Shown: piece by piece, positions 1 through 7,528 of the stretch
Layout of the letters: every line of letters starts with the position of its first letter
Numbering within the stretch: the first letter of the stretch is position 1
From: Bacteroidales bacterium
GTDB taxonomy: Bacteria > Bacteroidota > Bacteroidia > Bacteroidales > Dysgonomonadaceae
Assembly: GCA_012799155.1 (NCBI GenBank)
Contig: JAAZLV010000184.1
Coordinates: forward strand, 1-13,112
DNA: 13,112 nucleotides
Reading direction: 5' to 3'
Notes under the pieces: model-generated
What the model saw: the letters and a program-made list of their open reading frames with translations, nothing else
Told to the model about the DNA's origin: nothing
Database searches by the model: none
Program-made: the position numbers and the translations under genes

Positions 1-1518
1 CATCTCAAAACCTTTCGGCTCGGGTAATTTCACCGCATCCCCCTTGTCGTTGAGCAGTGTGTCGGTAAGTGGATTGAAACAGAGATCGCCAGCGATGGTG
101 AGTGCAGCCACCAGCTCGGGAGAGGTTACAAAAGCATGAGTGTTCGGATTGCCATCATTGCGCTTTGCAAAGTTACGATTGAAGGAGGTAACGATGGAGT
201 TGGGACGGTTGTCCGCCACATCATCACGTTTCCACTGTCCAATACAGGGGCCACAGGCATTGGCGATGATGGTGGCACCCGCCTTGTCAAACTCATCCAG
301 GATACCATCGCGTTCGGCGGTGTAGCGTATCTGTTCCGAGCCCGGATTGATTAGAAACTGTGCCTTCACTGGCACTCCATGTTCACGTGCATGCTGCACA
401 ATGGAAACTGCACGGGTGAGGTCTTCATAGGAAGAGTTGGTGCAGGATCCAATCAATCCCACCTCCATCTTGCGGGGATAGTTGTTCTTGCGAACCACCT
501 CTGCAAACTCGGAAATGGTGTAAGCTGCATCGGGGGTGAATGGACCGTTGATATGAGGTTCCAACTCCGAGAGATCGATCTCGATCAACTGATCATAATA
601 TTGAGCTGGATCGGCCAACACTTCCGGATCAGGCTGCAGATGCTCCATGATGCGACGTGCCTCGTCGGCCACATCTTTGCGACCGGTACTTTCTAGATAT
701 TGGGCCGACTTCTCGTCGAAGGGGAAGATGGAAGTAGTGGCTCCCACCTCGGCACCCATGTTGCAGATGGTACCCTTACCTGTTGCCGAGAGGGATTCAG
801 CCCCCTCACCGAAGTATTCGATGATGGCGTTGGTGCCTCCCTTTACGGTGAGGATACCGGCCACCTTGAGAATCACATCTTTGGGGGAGCTCCATCCGGA
901 AAGCTTCCCGGTGAGTTTCACCCCGATTAGCTTGGGCATCTTCAGCTCCCAGGGCAGACCGGCCATTACATCAACAGCGTCGGCACCACCCACACCGATG
1001 GCAATCATACCCAATCCACCTGCATTGGGTGTATGAGAGTCTGTACCGACCATCATTCCTCCCGGGAATGCGTAGTTCTCCAATACAACCTGGTGGATGA
1101 TGCCAGCTCCAGGTTTCCAGAAGCCAATTCCGTATCTGTTGGAGACATCCTTCAGGAACTCGTATACCTCACGGTTGGTGATGTTGGCGGTCTCAAGGTC
1201 ACTCTCGGCATTATGGTAGGCCTGTATCAAGTGGTCACAATGCACTGTGGAGGGTACCGCAACACTGGTGCGACCGGAATTCATCAACTGCAACAGGGCC
1301 ATTTGGGCAGTAGCATCCTGCATCGCCACCCTGTCGGGTGCGAAATCCACATAGTCGGATGCTCGCTTATAGTTGATAAGTGGCACTCCAGGGGAGAGAT
1401 GGGAGAACAAAATCTTCTCAGTAAGCGTCAGCGGACGTTGCAGGTTCTCTTTTGCTTTTTTAATTCTTTCTGGCAAATTCGCATAGACCCTGCGAATCAT
1501 TTCAATATCGAAAATCAT
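1..1518 (-). CDS. acn: Aconitate hydratase (aconitase), 3' end cut by window edge
   Basis: Aconitase interconverts citrate and isocitrate through cis-aconitate in the cytoplasmic TCA branch, using a [4Fe-4S] cluster. The visible 506 residues read without a break from an ATG at 1518-1516 to the window edge. The family usually has about 750 residues, so the C-terminal swivel domain is missing. The three cluster cysteines are present: C359 in GSCTNSS, and C422 and C425 in ACGPC. They fall at almost the same numbers as in mitochondrial aconitase. Other active-site stretches seen are VHCDH and [11 protein letters not shown]. The protein resembles the mitochondrial-type family, which is the form I would expect in Bacteroidales, rather than AcnB. 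No strong Shine-Dalgarno precedes the start, which is normal in Bacteroidota. The gene is divergent from the Rnf operon. The family assignment is firm; whether the missing part is intact cannot be seen. Confidence 0.96.
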   Translation of the reverse strand, partial: MIFDIEMIRRVYANLPERIKKAKENLQRPLTLTEKILFSHLSPGVPLINYKRASDYVDFAPDRVAMQDATAQMALLQLMNSGRTSVAVPSTVHCDHLIQAYHNAESDLETANITNREVYEFLKDVSNRYGIGFWKPGAGIIHQVVLENYAFPGGMMVGTDSHTPNAGGLGMIAIGVGGADAVDVMAGLPWELKMPKLIGVKLTGKLSGWSSPKDVILKVAGILTVKGGTNAIIEYFGEGAESLSATGKGTICNMGAEVGATTSIFPFDEKSAQYLESTGRKDVADEARRIMEHLQPDPEVLADPAQYYDQLIEIDLSELEPHINGPFTPDAAYTISEFAEVVRKNNYPRKMEVGLIGSCTNSSYEDLTRAVSIVQHAREHGVPVKAQFLINPGSEQIRYTAERDGILDEFDKAGATIIANACGPCIGQWKRDDVADNRPNSIVTSFNRNFAKRNDGNPNTHAFVTSPELVAALTIAGDLCFNPLTDTLLNDKGDAVKLPEPKGFEM

Positions 1519-1816
1519 ACGGGTTAAGTGGTTTAAATATGTTTTGTTTAATATGGATGCTTAAAGCGGCAATTTCACTTTTTAACAAATTTGACAGCCG
1601 AAATGTTCGCCCGCAGAGGGCTAAAATGAGGATTAAGTAACTCTACAGAGGAGAATTATTGGATCGATCAGTTGTAGGTGCCTGAGAGGTGGGGTATCTG
1701 GAAGATTTTTCAACCGTTTCGGGTTTAAGGGATAGAGTTTTGAAAAGGAGCGAACATCAACAACAAGAGCCCCCTTTATGTTCAGCAAAAGTGCCATAAT
1801 TTCCGAAAATAATCCT
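1519..1816. other. Divergent intergenic region between acn and the Rnf operon
   Basis: About 300 bases separate the acn start from the rightward promoter. No tRNA, riboswitch or strong hairpin is evident. I found no exact match to the Bacteroidota -7 element facing acn; the nearest is CAAATTTG at 1586-1593, which differs at one position and is self-complementary. A weak 54-codon minus-strand reading frame (1633-1797) lies inside and is listed separately. Any control of acn must act here or further out, but the sequence does not show it plainly. Confidence 0.5.
1633..1797 (-). CDS. Possible small ORF, 54 residues, doubtful
   Basis: An ATG at 1797-1795 opens a minus-strand frame that ends with TAA at 1635-1633, between the two divergent genes. 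The product begins MALLLNIKGALVVDVRSF and ends LLCRVT. I recognise no family. It has no convincing ribosome binding site, and its codons end in A or T more often than those of its neighbours. It has no strong membrane segment. It could be a small leader protein transcribed towards acn, but chance is the likelier explanation. It is listed only because it fills most of an otherwise empty region. Confidence 0.12.
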   Translation of the reverse strand: MALLLNIKGALVVDVRSFSKLYPLNPKRLKNLPDTPPLRHLQLIDPIILLCRVT

Positions 1817-1824
1817 TAACTTTG
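1817..1824 (+). promoter_or_regulatory. Bacteroidota-type -7 promoter element for the rseC-rnf operon
   Basis: TAACTTTG is an exact match to the Bacteroidota housekeeping consensus TAnnTTTG. Transcription would start about 7 bases downstream, near 1831. A clear -33 TTG element is not obvious at the usual distance. The site predicts a leader of about 44 bases before the ATG at 1875. It also makes an upstream TTG start at 1833 unlikely, because that codon would lie almost at the 5' end of the message. Confidence 0.65.
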
Positions 1825-1874
1825 CGAATTCATTGGGCAGAGAAGATGAAACATCTGAAAAAAACCATCGTTTC

Positions 1875-2285
1875 ATGATCACACACAAGGGAATCATTGA
1901 GAAGATTAACGGAAAGAAGATTACTGTTCGCATTCTTCAACAATCGGCCTGCAGCAGTTGCCACGCCAAGGGAGCCTGTACGTCTGCAGACTCGAAGGAG
2001 AAGTTTGTCGACATCGCCGACCACTCCGGACAGTTCACCCTTCATGAGCAGGTGATCATTGAAGCAAAGGAGTCGATTGGCTACAAAGCTGTATTCTGGG
2101 CATTCATGCTCCCGCTATTGATTCTCATCGCCATGCTTGTACTAACCACAAACATATGGCACTTCAGTGAGACAGAGGCGGCACTCAGTTCGTTACTGGC
2201 CCTGGCACCTTACTACCTTCTTCTCTACCTGATGCGCAACTACATGGCACACACCTTTCAATTCAGTATTAAAAAAAACCATTAA
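1875..2285 (+). CDS. RseC/MucC-family membrane protein heading the Rnf operon
   Basis: This 136-residue protein has the RseC family layout. A soluble N-terminal domain carries a cysteine cluster (C26, C29 and C35 in CSSCHAKGAC). Two membrane segments follow at about residues 72-91 and 103-119, then a short basic tail. In proteobacteria RseC works with the Rsx (Rnf) complex in keeping SoxR reduced and is also linked to sigma-E control. In Bacteroidales this family sits just upstream of rnfB, and a role in assembly or redox maturation of Rnf is an inference. The ATG at 1875 is preferred over the in-frame TTG at 1833, because the predicted transcription start is near 1831 and the extra 14 residues are hydrophilic and unlike the family. 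The rnfB start follows 9 bases after the stop codon. Confidence 0.88.
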   Translation: MITHKGIIEKINGKKITVRILQQSACSSCHAKGACTSADSKEKFVDIADHSGQFTLHEQVIIEAKESIGYKAVFWAFMLPLLILIAMLVLTTNIWHFSETEAALSSLLALAPYYLLLYLMRNYMAHTFQFSIKKNH

Positions 2286-2294
2286 TCAGCAATT

Positions 2295-3164
2295 ATGAGT
2301 GTAATCCTTACTGCCGTAGCCACCTTGGGCGCCATTGGCGCAGGAAGCGCCGGCATCCTATACCTGGTAAGTCAGAAGTTCAAAGTAGAGGAGGACCCTC
2401 GCATCCAAGAGGTGCAGGACACCCTTCCAGCAGCCAATTGTGGTGGTTGTGGCTTTCCCGGCTGTGCTGCCTTCGCCGCCGCCTGTGTGAATGCCGACTC
2501 TCTGGAGGGGCTCAACTGCCCCGTAGGGGGAGAGGTCACCATGGATCGGGTGGCAGCCATTCTGGGTCAGACCGCAACCAAGGCGGCAAAAAAGATAGCT
2601 GTGGTACGCTGTAGCGGCACCTGTGAAGAGCGTCCCCGCCTCAATCAGTATGACGGTGTCTCCAACTGCTCCATTGCAGCGGCACTATACGGTGGTGACA
2701 CCGGTTGCTCCTTCGGCTGTCTGGGCCTGGGCGATTGTGAGGAATCATGCACGTTTGATGCCATCCACATCAACCCGCTGACCTTGTTACCTGAGGTGGT
2801 GGAGGACAAGTGCACCGCTTGCGGTGCATGCGTGAGAGCCTGCCCCAAGGATATCATCGAACTGCGCAAGCAAGGTCCCAAGTCGCGTCGCATCTATGTG
2901 AGCTGCGTCAACAAGGACAAGGGAGCTGTGGCGAAGAAAGCCTGCAACGTGGCCTGTATAGGTTGCAGCAAGTGCCAACAGGCATGTCCTTTCGAAGCAA
3001 TTACCATTGAAAATAACCTGGCATATATCGACGACGACAAATGTCGACTCTGCCGCAAGTGTGTGGTGGTCTGTCCCACCCACTCAATTCTGGAGCTTCA
3101 CTTCCCGCCCCGCAAAGAGACACCTCCTGCAGCCAAAGAGGAAGAAGCAATCGCAAACGCATAA
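2295..3164 (+). CDS. rnfB: Electron transport complex subunit RnfB (ferredoxin-type, long form)
   Basis: RnfB is the electron-entry subunit of Rnf: it takes electrons from reduced ferredoxin at the cytoplasmic face. Residues 3-26 form the single membrane anchor. The N-terminal Fe-S domain follows, with C49, C52, C57 and C75 (CGGCGFPGC). Four ferredoxin-type cysteine sets come next: C138/C142/C148/C152, C173/C176/C179/C183, C221/C224/C227/C231 and C250/C253/C256/C260. Further cysteines lie at 106, 110, 125, 204 and 217. At 289 residues it is much longer than proteobacterial RsxB (about 190 residues, two ferredoxin clusters). It matches the extended clostridial type, for example in CSFGCLGLGDC. 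The C-terminal tail is acidic and proline-containing. The ATG at 2295 puts the anchor at the very N terminus, as expected. The gap to rnfC is 12 bases. Confidence 0.96.
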   Translation: MSVILTAVATLGAIGAGSAGILYLVSQKFKVEEDPRIQEVQDTLPAANCGGCGFPGCAAFAAACVNADSLEGLNCPVGGEVTMDRVAAILGQTATKAAKKIAVVRCSGTCEERPRLNQYDGVSNCSIAAALYGGDTGCSFGCLGLGDCEESCTFDAIHINPLTLLPEVVEDKCTACGACVRACPKDIIELRKQGPKSRRIYVSCVNKDKGAVAKKACNVACIGCSKCQQACPFEAITIENNLAYIDDDKCRLCRKCVVVCPTHSILELHFPPRKETPPAAKEEEAIANA

Positions 3165-3176
3165 GAAAAAAAACAT

Positions 3177-4508
3177 ATGTTAAAGAGTTTTCGTATTGGC
3201 GGTATTCACCCCAAAGAGAACAAGCTCTCTGCCGGAATGGCCATACAATCCATTGCCCTTCCAGCACAGGTGGTGATACCGCTCTCGCAACACATCGGGG
3301 CACCCTGCCAGCCGATCGTCAAGAAGGGAGACAAGGTGAAAGTGGGTACCCTCATCGGCAAGAGTGTCGGTTTTGTCTCTGCTCAGATCCACTCATCAGT
3401 TTCCGGCACGGTACTGAAGATCGACAAGGCAATGGATGCCAGCGGCTACAAACGCGACGCTGTCTTCATCAATGTGGAGGAGGATATATGGGAGGAGCAG
3501 ATAGACCGCTCGGAAGCGCTGGTCACCGAATGCAACCTCTCTGCGAAAGAGATTCTGGAGAAAATCGCTGCCGCCGGTATCGTGGGCATGGGTGGTGCCA
3601 CCTTCCCCACCCACGTGAAGCTTACACCCCCACCCGGCATGAAGGCGGAGGTGCTGATCATCAACGGTGTGGAGTGTGAGCCTTACCTCACTTCAGACCA
3701 TCAGCTAATGATGGAGAAGAGCGATGAGATACTGGTGGGTATCACCCTGGTGATGAAAGCACTCAACGTGCAGCGCGCCATCGTCGGCATCGAGAACAAC
3801 AAGAAGGATGCAGTGGCTCTCTTCACAAAGAAAGTAAAAGCCTATCCTGGCATCGAGGTACAGCCACTGAAAGTGCAGTACCCACAGGGAGGCGAGAAAC
3901 AGTTGATCGACGCGCTGACCGGTCGTCAGGTACCCTCCGGGGCGCTCCCCATTTCGGTGGGGGCAGTAGTGCAGAACGTGGGTACCCTCTTTGCCATCTA
4001 CGAGGCAGTGCAGAAAAACAAACCGCTTATAGAGCGGGTAGTAACTGTCACAGGCAAGGAGGTGCAGCGCCCCTGCAACCTGCGTGCCCGCATTGGGACC
4101 CCCCTCACGACACTGATCGATGCTGCCGGGGGAATACCCGAGAGTACCGGCAAGGTGATCAGTGGTGGCCCCATGATGGGCAAGGCACTGGCATCGATTG
4201 ATATTCCCGTCGCAAAAGGTACCTCGGGAATCCTGATCGTGCCCACACTTGAAGCAAAGCGTAAGGCGATGAAAGATTGCATTCGTTGCGGTAAATGCGT
4301 GCAAGTATGCCCCATGGGGCTCAACCCCACCCTGCTGATGAACCTCACCGAGTATGAGGTGTGGGACCGGGCTGAGAAAAACGCAATCACAGACTGCATA
4401 GAATGCGGTTCCTGCAGCTACACCTGTCCCGCCGACCGGCCACTGCTCGACTATATCCGCCTGGGCAAGGGCAAAGTGAACGGCATCATCAGAGCCAGAA
4501 AAAATTAA
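3177..4508 (+). CDS. rnfC: Electron transport complex subunit RnfC (NADH-binding)
   Basis: RnfC is the peripheral subunit that exchanges electrons with NAD+/NADH and carries FMN and two [4Fe-4S] clusters. The 443-residue protein starts with the family hallmark GGIHPKENK (residues 8-16) and an N-terminal barrel-sandwich region. The nucleotide/flavin-binding Rossmann-like region follows, with GIVGMGGATFPTH (about 134-146) and NGVECEPYLTSDH (163-175). An SLBB-like segment lies near residues 260-340. The two clusters are ligated by C368/C371/C374/C378 and C407/C410/C413/C417. The protein ends soon after the second cluster, so it lacks the long Ala/Lys-rich tail seen in E. coli RsxC. The start is preceded by an A-rich stretch, typical of Bacteroidota translation starts. 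The gap to rnfD is 21 bases. Confidence 0.97.
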   Translation: MLKSFRIGGIHPKENKLSAGMAIQSIALPAQVVIPLSQHIGAPCQPIVKKGDKVKVGTLIGKSVGFVSAQIHSSVSGTVLKIDKAMDASGYKRDAVFINVEEDIWEEQIDRSEALVTECNLSAKEILEKIAAAGIVGMGGATFPTHVKLTPPPGMKAEVLIINGVECEPYLTSDHQLMMEKSDEILVGITLVMKALNVQRAIVGIENNKKDAVALFTKKVKAYPGIEVQPLKVQYPQGGEKQLIDALTGRQVPSGALPISVGAVVQNVGTLFAIYEAVQKNKPLIERVVTVTGKEVQRPCNLRARIGTPLTTLIDAAGGIPESTGKVISGGPMMGKALASIDIPVAKGTSGILIVPTLEAKRKAMKDCIRCGKCVQVCPMGLNPTLLMNLTEYEVWDRAEKNAITDCIECGSCSYTCPADRPLLDYIRLGKGKVNGIIRARKN

Positions 4509-4529
4509 CACCAAGGGATAAAACTGATT

Positions 4530-5498
4530 ATGGAACAAAAACTGATCGTCTCACCCTCACCGCATGTGCACAGCGGCGACACCATTCCCAAAAACATGTA
4601 CGCCGTACTGATCGCCCTGATACCGGCGTTCCTTGTGGCCCTCTATACCTTCCGTCTTGATGCGCTGCTGATCACCGCCCTCTCGGTACTCTTCTGCGTT
4701 GGTTTTGAATACCTGATCGTGCGGTTTGTCATGAAGAAGGAGCCCTCCATCCTCGACGGCTCAGCAATCATCACAGGCGTACTGCTTGCCTTCAATGTCC
4801 CCTCCGGCCTGCCGATATGGATTTTGGCACTGGGCGCTCTCTTCGCCATCGGCGTGGTGAAGCTTACCTTCGGGGGTCTTGGCAACAATATCTTCAATCC
4901 TGCTATTGCGGGACGTATATTCCTCTTGATCTCCTTCCCGGCACAGATGACCAACTGGCCCTCAACGGCTATGGCTGTCGAGACCACCGATGCAGTGAGC
5001 TCTGCCACCGTCCTGGGTTTGCTGAAGCAGGCACCTGAAGCACTGCCTAACCTGCAACAGATGTTCCTGGGCTTGGAGCCCGGATCGTTGGGTGAGATGA
5101 GTGCCGCCGCGCTGCTGCTGGGACTCGTCTACCTGCTCTGTAAGAGGGTGATCACCTGGCATATACCGGTTTCTATTCTGGTTACCGTGGCCCTCTTCAC
5201 CGGAATCCTCTTCCTGATCGATCCCCTGCCACAGTACAACCCGCTGATACACCTCTTTTCAGGAGGACTGATGCTCGGGGCAATCTTCATGGCTACCGAC
5301 TATGTCACTTCGCCTCTCACCAAAAAGGGGATGATCATTTTTGGAGCCGGCATTGGCTTTGTCACCGTGGCAATTCGCCTCTGGGGTGCCTACCCTGAGG
5401 GAATCTCGTTTGCTATCCTGCTTATGAACGCCTTTACACCACTCATCAACACTTATACTACACCTAAACGATTCGGGGAGGCAGTGAAACATGGCTAA
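4530..5498 (+). CDS. rnfD: Electron transport complex subunit RnfD (membrane flavoprotein)
   Basis: RnfD is an integral membrane subunit of the NqrB/RnfD family and carries covalently bound FMN. The 322-residue protein has about nine or ten hydrophobic segments. Recognisable family stretches are DGSAIITGVLLAFNVPSG (76-93) and GGLGNNIFNPAIAGR (115-129). The flavin attachment motif is DAVSSAT (154-160), which makes T160 the likely FMN-linked threonine. This fits the ApbE/flavin transferase consensus Dxx(S/T)xAT. NqrB/RnfD proteins, together with the RnfA/E pair, line the electron and ion path. The stop codon lies inside the start of rnfG (8 shared bases), which points to translational coupling. 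Confidence 0.97.
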   Translation: MEQKLIVSPSPHVHSGDTIPKNMYAVLIALIPAFLVALYTFRLDALLITALSVLFCVGFEYLIVRFVMKKEPSILDGSAIITGVLLAFNVPSGLPIWILALGALFAIGVVKLTFGGLGNNIFNPAIAGRIFLLISFPAQMTNWPSTAMAVETTDAVSSATVLGLLKQAPEALPNLQQMFLGLEPGSLGEMSAAALLLGLVYLLCKRVITWHIPVSILVTVALFTGILFLIDPLPQYNPLIHLFSGGLMLGAIFMATDYVTSPLTKKGMIIFGAGIGFVTVAIRLWGAYPEGISFAILLMNAFTPLINTYTTPKRFGEAVKHG

Positions 5499-6156
5499 AA
5501 TAAAATCTTCATTCAGGAACATGTTCCTTTCGCTATCGCTCATCTGTCTTACAGTGTCTCTGCTGCTGTCACAGGTGAACAGGATGACCGCGACACCCAT
5601 TGCCGAAGCGAAGGCAATGAAACTGCAGAATGCCATCCGCGAGGTGGTACCTGCTTTTGACAATGACCCGGTGGCTGAGGCCTACCGGATGGCCGACGGC
5701 AGTGGTGACTCGCTGCTGGTCTACCCTGCGAAGCAAGGTGGCGAGTTGGTGGGCTTCGCGCTCAACAGTTACTCCAACAACGGTTTCAGCGGTAACATAC
5801 AAATCATGGTGGGCTTCGACATGGAGCACCGCATTGTAAACTACTCCGTGCTGCAGCATGCCGAGACTCCCGGACTGGGCTCCAAGATGACGGAGTGGTT
5901 CCGCGATCTCACCAAACCGGAACAGTCGGTTATCGGCAGGGATCTCTCAAAGGGCGCACTCACTGTAACCAAAGATGGGGGTGACGTGGATGCCATCACT
6001 GCGTCGACAATTACCTCACGCGCTTTTTTAGAGGCGGTGAACAAGGCTTACGCGGTTTATAGCGGAAGCATGGAGAATACCTGGTCCGGTGCTACAACCG
6101 CAACGGAAAATGAAACAGAAGAAACAACAAAGGAAGGAGGACCCAGCAATGAATAA
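5491..6156 (+). CDS. rnfG: Electron transport complex subunit RnfG (FMN-binding), with unusual tail
   Basis: RnfG carries an FMN linked to threonine on the periplasmic side. The 221-residue protein has an N-terminal membrane anchor (about 9-29), then the FMN-binding domain with the conserved ETPGLGSKM stretch (125-133). The attachment motif is DAITASTITSRA (167-178), placing T173 as the flavin site. The usual tetrapeptide before the threonine is SGAT or TGAT; here it reads TAST. After the domain there is a hydrophilic Thr/Glu-rich tail (about 192-221) that contains an extra SGAT (199-202) with no Asp three residues ahead. Subunit identity is secure; flavin loading at T173 is inferred. The gene overlaps rnfD by 8 bases at its start and rnfE by 8 bases at its end. 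Confidence 0.95.
   Translation: MAKIKSSFRNMFLSLSLICLTVSLLLSQVNRMTATPIAEAKAMKLQNAIREVVPAFDNDPVAEAYRMADGSGDSLLVYPAKQGGELVGFALNSYSNNGFSGNIQIMVGFDMEHRIVNYSVLQHAETPGLGSKMTEWFRDLTKPEQSVIGRDLSKGALTVTKDGGDVDAITASTITSRAFLEAVNKAYAVYSGSMENTWSGATTATENETEETTKEGGPSNE
6133..6140 (+). promoter_or_regulatory. Strong Shine-Dalgarno for rnfE, inside rnfG
   Basis: The purine run GAAGGAGG, within the last codons of rnfG, lies 8 bases before the ATG at 6149. This is a textbook ribosome binding site and settles the rnfE start. Most other genes in this operon have only A-rich leaders, so the strength of this site stands out. Confidence 0.7.
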
Positions 6157-6742
6157 GAGTCTAAAAATACTGCTTAACGGCATCATCAAGGAGAACCCCA
6201 TCTTCGTTTTACTGTTGGGGATGTGTCCCACACTGGCCACCACCAGCTCCGCCATCAACGGGATGAGCATGGGACTCGCCACCATGTTCGTACTGATTTG
6301 CTCCAATGCAGTGATCTCGTTACTGAAAAACGTCATCCCCGACATGGTGCGTATTCCTGCCTTTATTGTGGTTATCGCCACCTTCGTTACCATCATCGAA
6401 ATGATGATGAACGCCTACGTGCCTGCTCTGGCCGACAGTCTGGGCATCTTCATCCCGCTGATCGTTGTCAACTGCATCGTGCTTGGACGTGCTGAATCTT
6501 TTGCCTCCAAAAACGGTGTACTCTCATCCATCTTCGACGGTGTGGGAATCGGTCTGGGTTTCACCCTGGCACTCTCATTGCTGGGGGCTTCACGCGAACT
6601 ACTGGGCACAGGAAAGATCTTCTCACTGAAAATCTACCCCGAGCAGTACGGATCGCTGATCTTCGTACTGGCGCCGGGTGCTTTTATCGTGTTGGGTTAC
6701 CTGATCGCACTTTTCAATAGATTGCAACAAAAAAAGGCGTAA
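6149..6742 (+). CDS. rnfE: Electron transport complex subunit RnfE
   Basis: RnfE is a six-helix membrane subunit homologous to NqrD and paired with RnfA. The 197-residue product starts MNKSLKILLNGIIKENPIFV. The conserved cysteines C26 (LLGMCPTLA) and C109 (VVNCIVLGRAE) correspond to the residues that, with the RnfA pair, bind an Fe-S cluster within the membrane in Nqr/Rnf structures. The ATG at 6149 is chosen over an in-frame upstream ATG at 6089. The upstream 20 residues are basic and lie inside rnfG, while a strong Shine-Dalgarno sits at the right distance from 6149. The gene shares 8 bases with the end of rnfG, and the gap to rnfA is 20 bases. Confidence 0.97.
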   Translation: MNKSLKILLNGIIKENPIFVLLLGMCPTLATTSSAINGMSMGLATMFVLICSNAVISLLKNVIPDMVRIPAFIVVIATFVTIIEMMMNAYVPALADSLGIFIPLIVVNCIVLGRAESFASKNGVLSSIFDGVGIGLGFTLALSLLGASRELLGTGKIFSLKIYPEQYGSLIFVLAPGAFIVLGYLIALFNRLQQKKA

Positions 6743-6762
6743 ACAACTAAGAAACTTTCATC

Positions 6763-7347
6763 ATGGAATATATCGGAATCATCATCGTAGCCATTTTCGT
6801 CAACAACGTGGTGTTGTCGCAATTCCTCGGAATCTGCCCCTTTCTGGGTGTCTCAAAGAAGGTGGATACCGCTATCGGAATGGGGCTGGCTGTCACCTTC
6901 GTACTCACAATAGCCACGATCGTCACTTTTCTGTTACAAAAAGGCATTCTTGAACCTTTCAACCTGCAGTATCTGCAAACCATCACCTTTATCCTGGTTA
7001 TTGCCGCATTGGTACAGATGGTGGAGATTATTCTCAAGAAAATCTCACCGGCACTTTACCAGGCACTGGGTGTCTTTCTCCCACTGATTACCACCAACTG
7101 TGTCATACTAGGTGTGGCCTTGCTGGTGATTCAGAAGGATTTCAGCCTTATAGAGTCGGTGGTTTATGCGATTGCTACCGCCATTGGATATGCAATGGCA
7201 CTCATCATCTTCTCGAGCATCCGCGAACAATTGGCACTCACCAAAGTACCCAAGTCAATTCAGGGCATACCGGTGGCACTCATTACTGCAGGCATCATCG
7301 CCATGGCCTTCATGGGCTTCTCCGGAATCGACCAGGTTTTCAAGTAG
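6763..7347 (+). CDS. rnfA: Electron transport complex subunit RnfA
   Basis: RnfA is a six-helix membrane subunit homologous to NqrE and is inserted in opposite topology to RnfE. The 194-residue length is typical. Family marks include FVNNVVLSQFLGICPFLGVS (12-31) and LPLITTNCVILG (106-117). C25 and C113 are the expected intramembrane cluster ligands. This gene completes the B-C-D-G-E-A set, the order known from Bacteroidota and clostridia. No obvious intrinsic terminator follows it; the next gene starts about 180 bases downstream on the same strand, so some read-through is possible. Confidence 0.97.
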   Translation: MEYIGIIIVAIFVNNVVLSQFLGICPFLGVSKKVDTAIGMGLAVTFVLTIATIVTFLLQKGILEPFNLQYLQTITFILVIAALVQMVEIILKKISPALYQALGVFLPLITTNCVILGVALLVIQKDFSLIESVVYAIATAIGYAMALIIFSSIREQLALTKVPKSIQGIPVALITAGIIAMAFMGFSGIDQVFK

Positions 7348-7528
7348 TGAAAAACGTTGTGAGGTTGGCAGGCAGGTCATTCAGACAGTCCCTGGTTCTT
7401 GGTTTTTGAAACATTACATTAAAACTGACAACTGACATCTGAATTATCTGCCTATTTGTTAAACCATCAGGAGAAAATGGTGTCATATGGTTAAATAAAT
7501 GATGTTACACCCTTTAACAACAACTGAT
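7348..7528 (+). other. Intergenic stretch between rnfA and the exported repeat protein
   Basis: These 181 bases hold no gene. A tandem heptamer AACTGAC AACTGAC lies at 7423-7436. I see no strong hairpin with a T-run after rnfA and no exact TAnnTTTG element ahead of 7529. TATTTG near 7453-7458 is the nearest resemblance but lacks the two-base spacer. How the next gene is transcribed is therefore unclear. Confidence 0.4.

Noticed and set aside
1033..1527. Plus-strand frame of 164 residues opposite acn
   Set aside because: It is a shadow of the aconitase gene, which reads without a break on the minus strand and has all its cluster ligands.
1674..1702. GGTGCCTGAGAGG stretch resembling part of a thiamine pyrophosphate riboswitch
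   Set aside because: Only a CTGAGA-like fragment is present. The second conserved half and the closing stem are missing, and no thiamine gene follows.
1603..1757. Inverted repeat ATGTTCGC (1603-1610) and GCGAACAT (1750-1757) in the divergent region
   Set aside because: The arms are 139 bases apart and only 8 bases long. A match of this size is expected about once by chance in a region this long.
1833..1874. TTG start for the RseC-family gene giving 14 more residues
   Set aside because: The predicted transcription start is near 1831, which leaves no leader. The added residues are hydrophilic and do not fit the family N terminus.
3041..3679. Plus-strand frame of 212 residues across the rnfB/rnfC junction
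   Set aside because: It overlaps two confident genes in another frame. The product is Arg/His/Gln-rich with no recognisable domain.
3705..4538. Long minus-strand open frame of 277 residues opposite rnfC
   Set aside because: It lies wholly opposite a secure gene with Fe-S and nucleotide motifs. Its translation is rich in Cys, His and Gly with no family pattern, as expected for the complement of a GC-rich gene.
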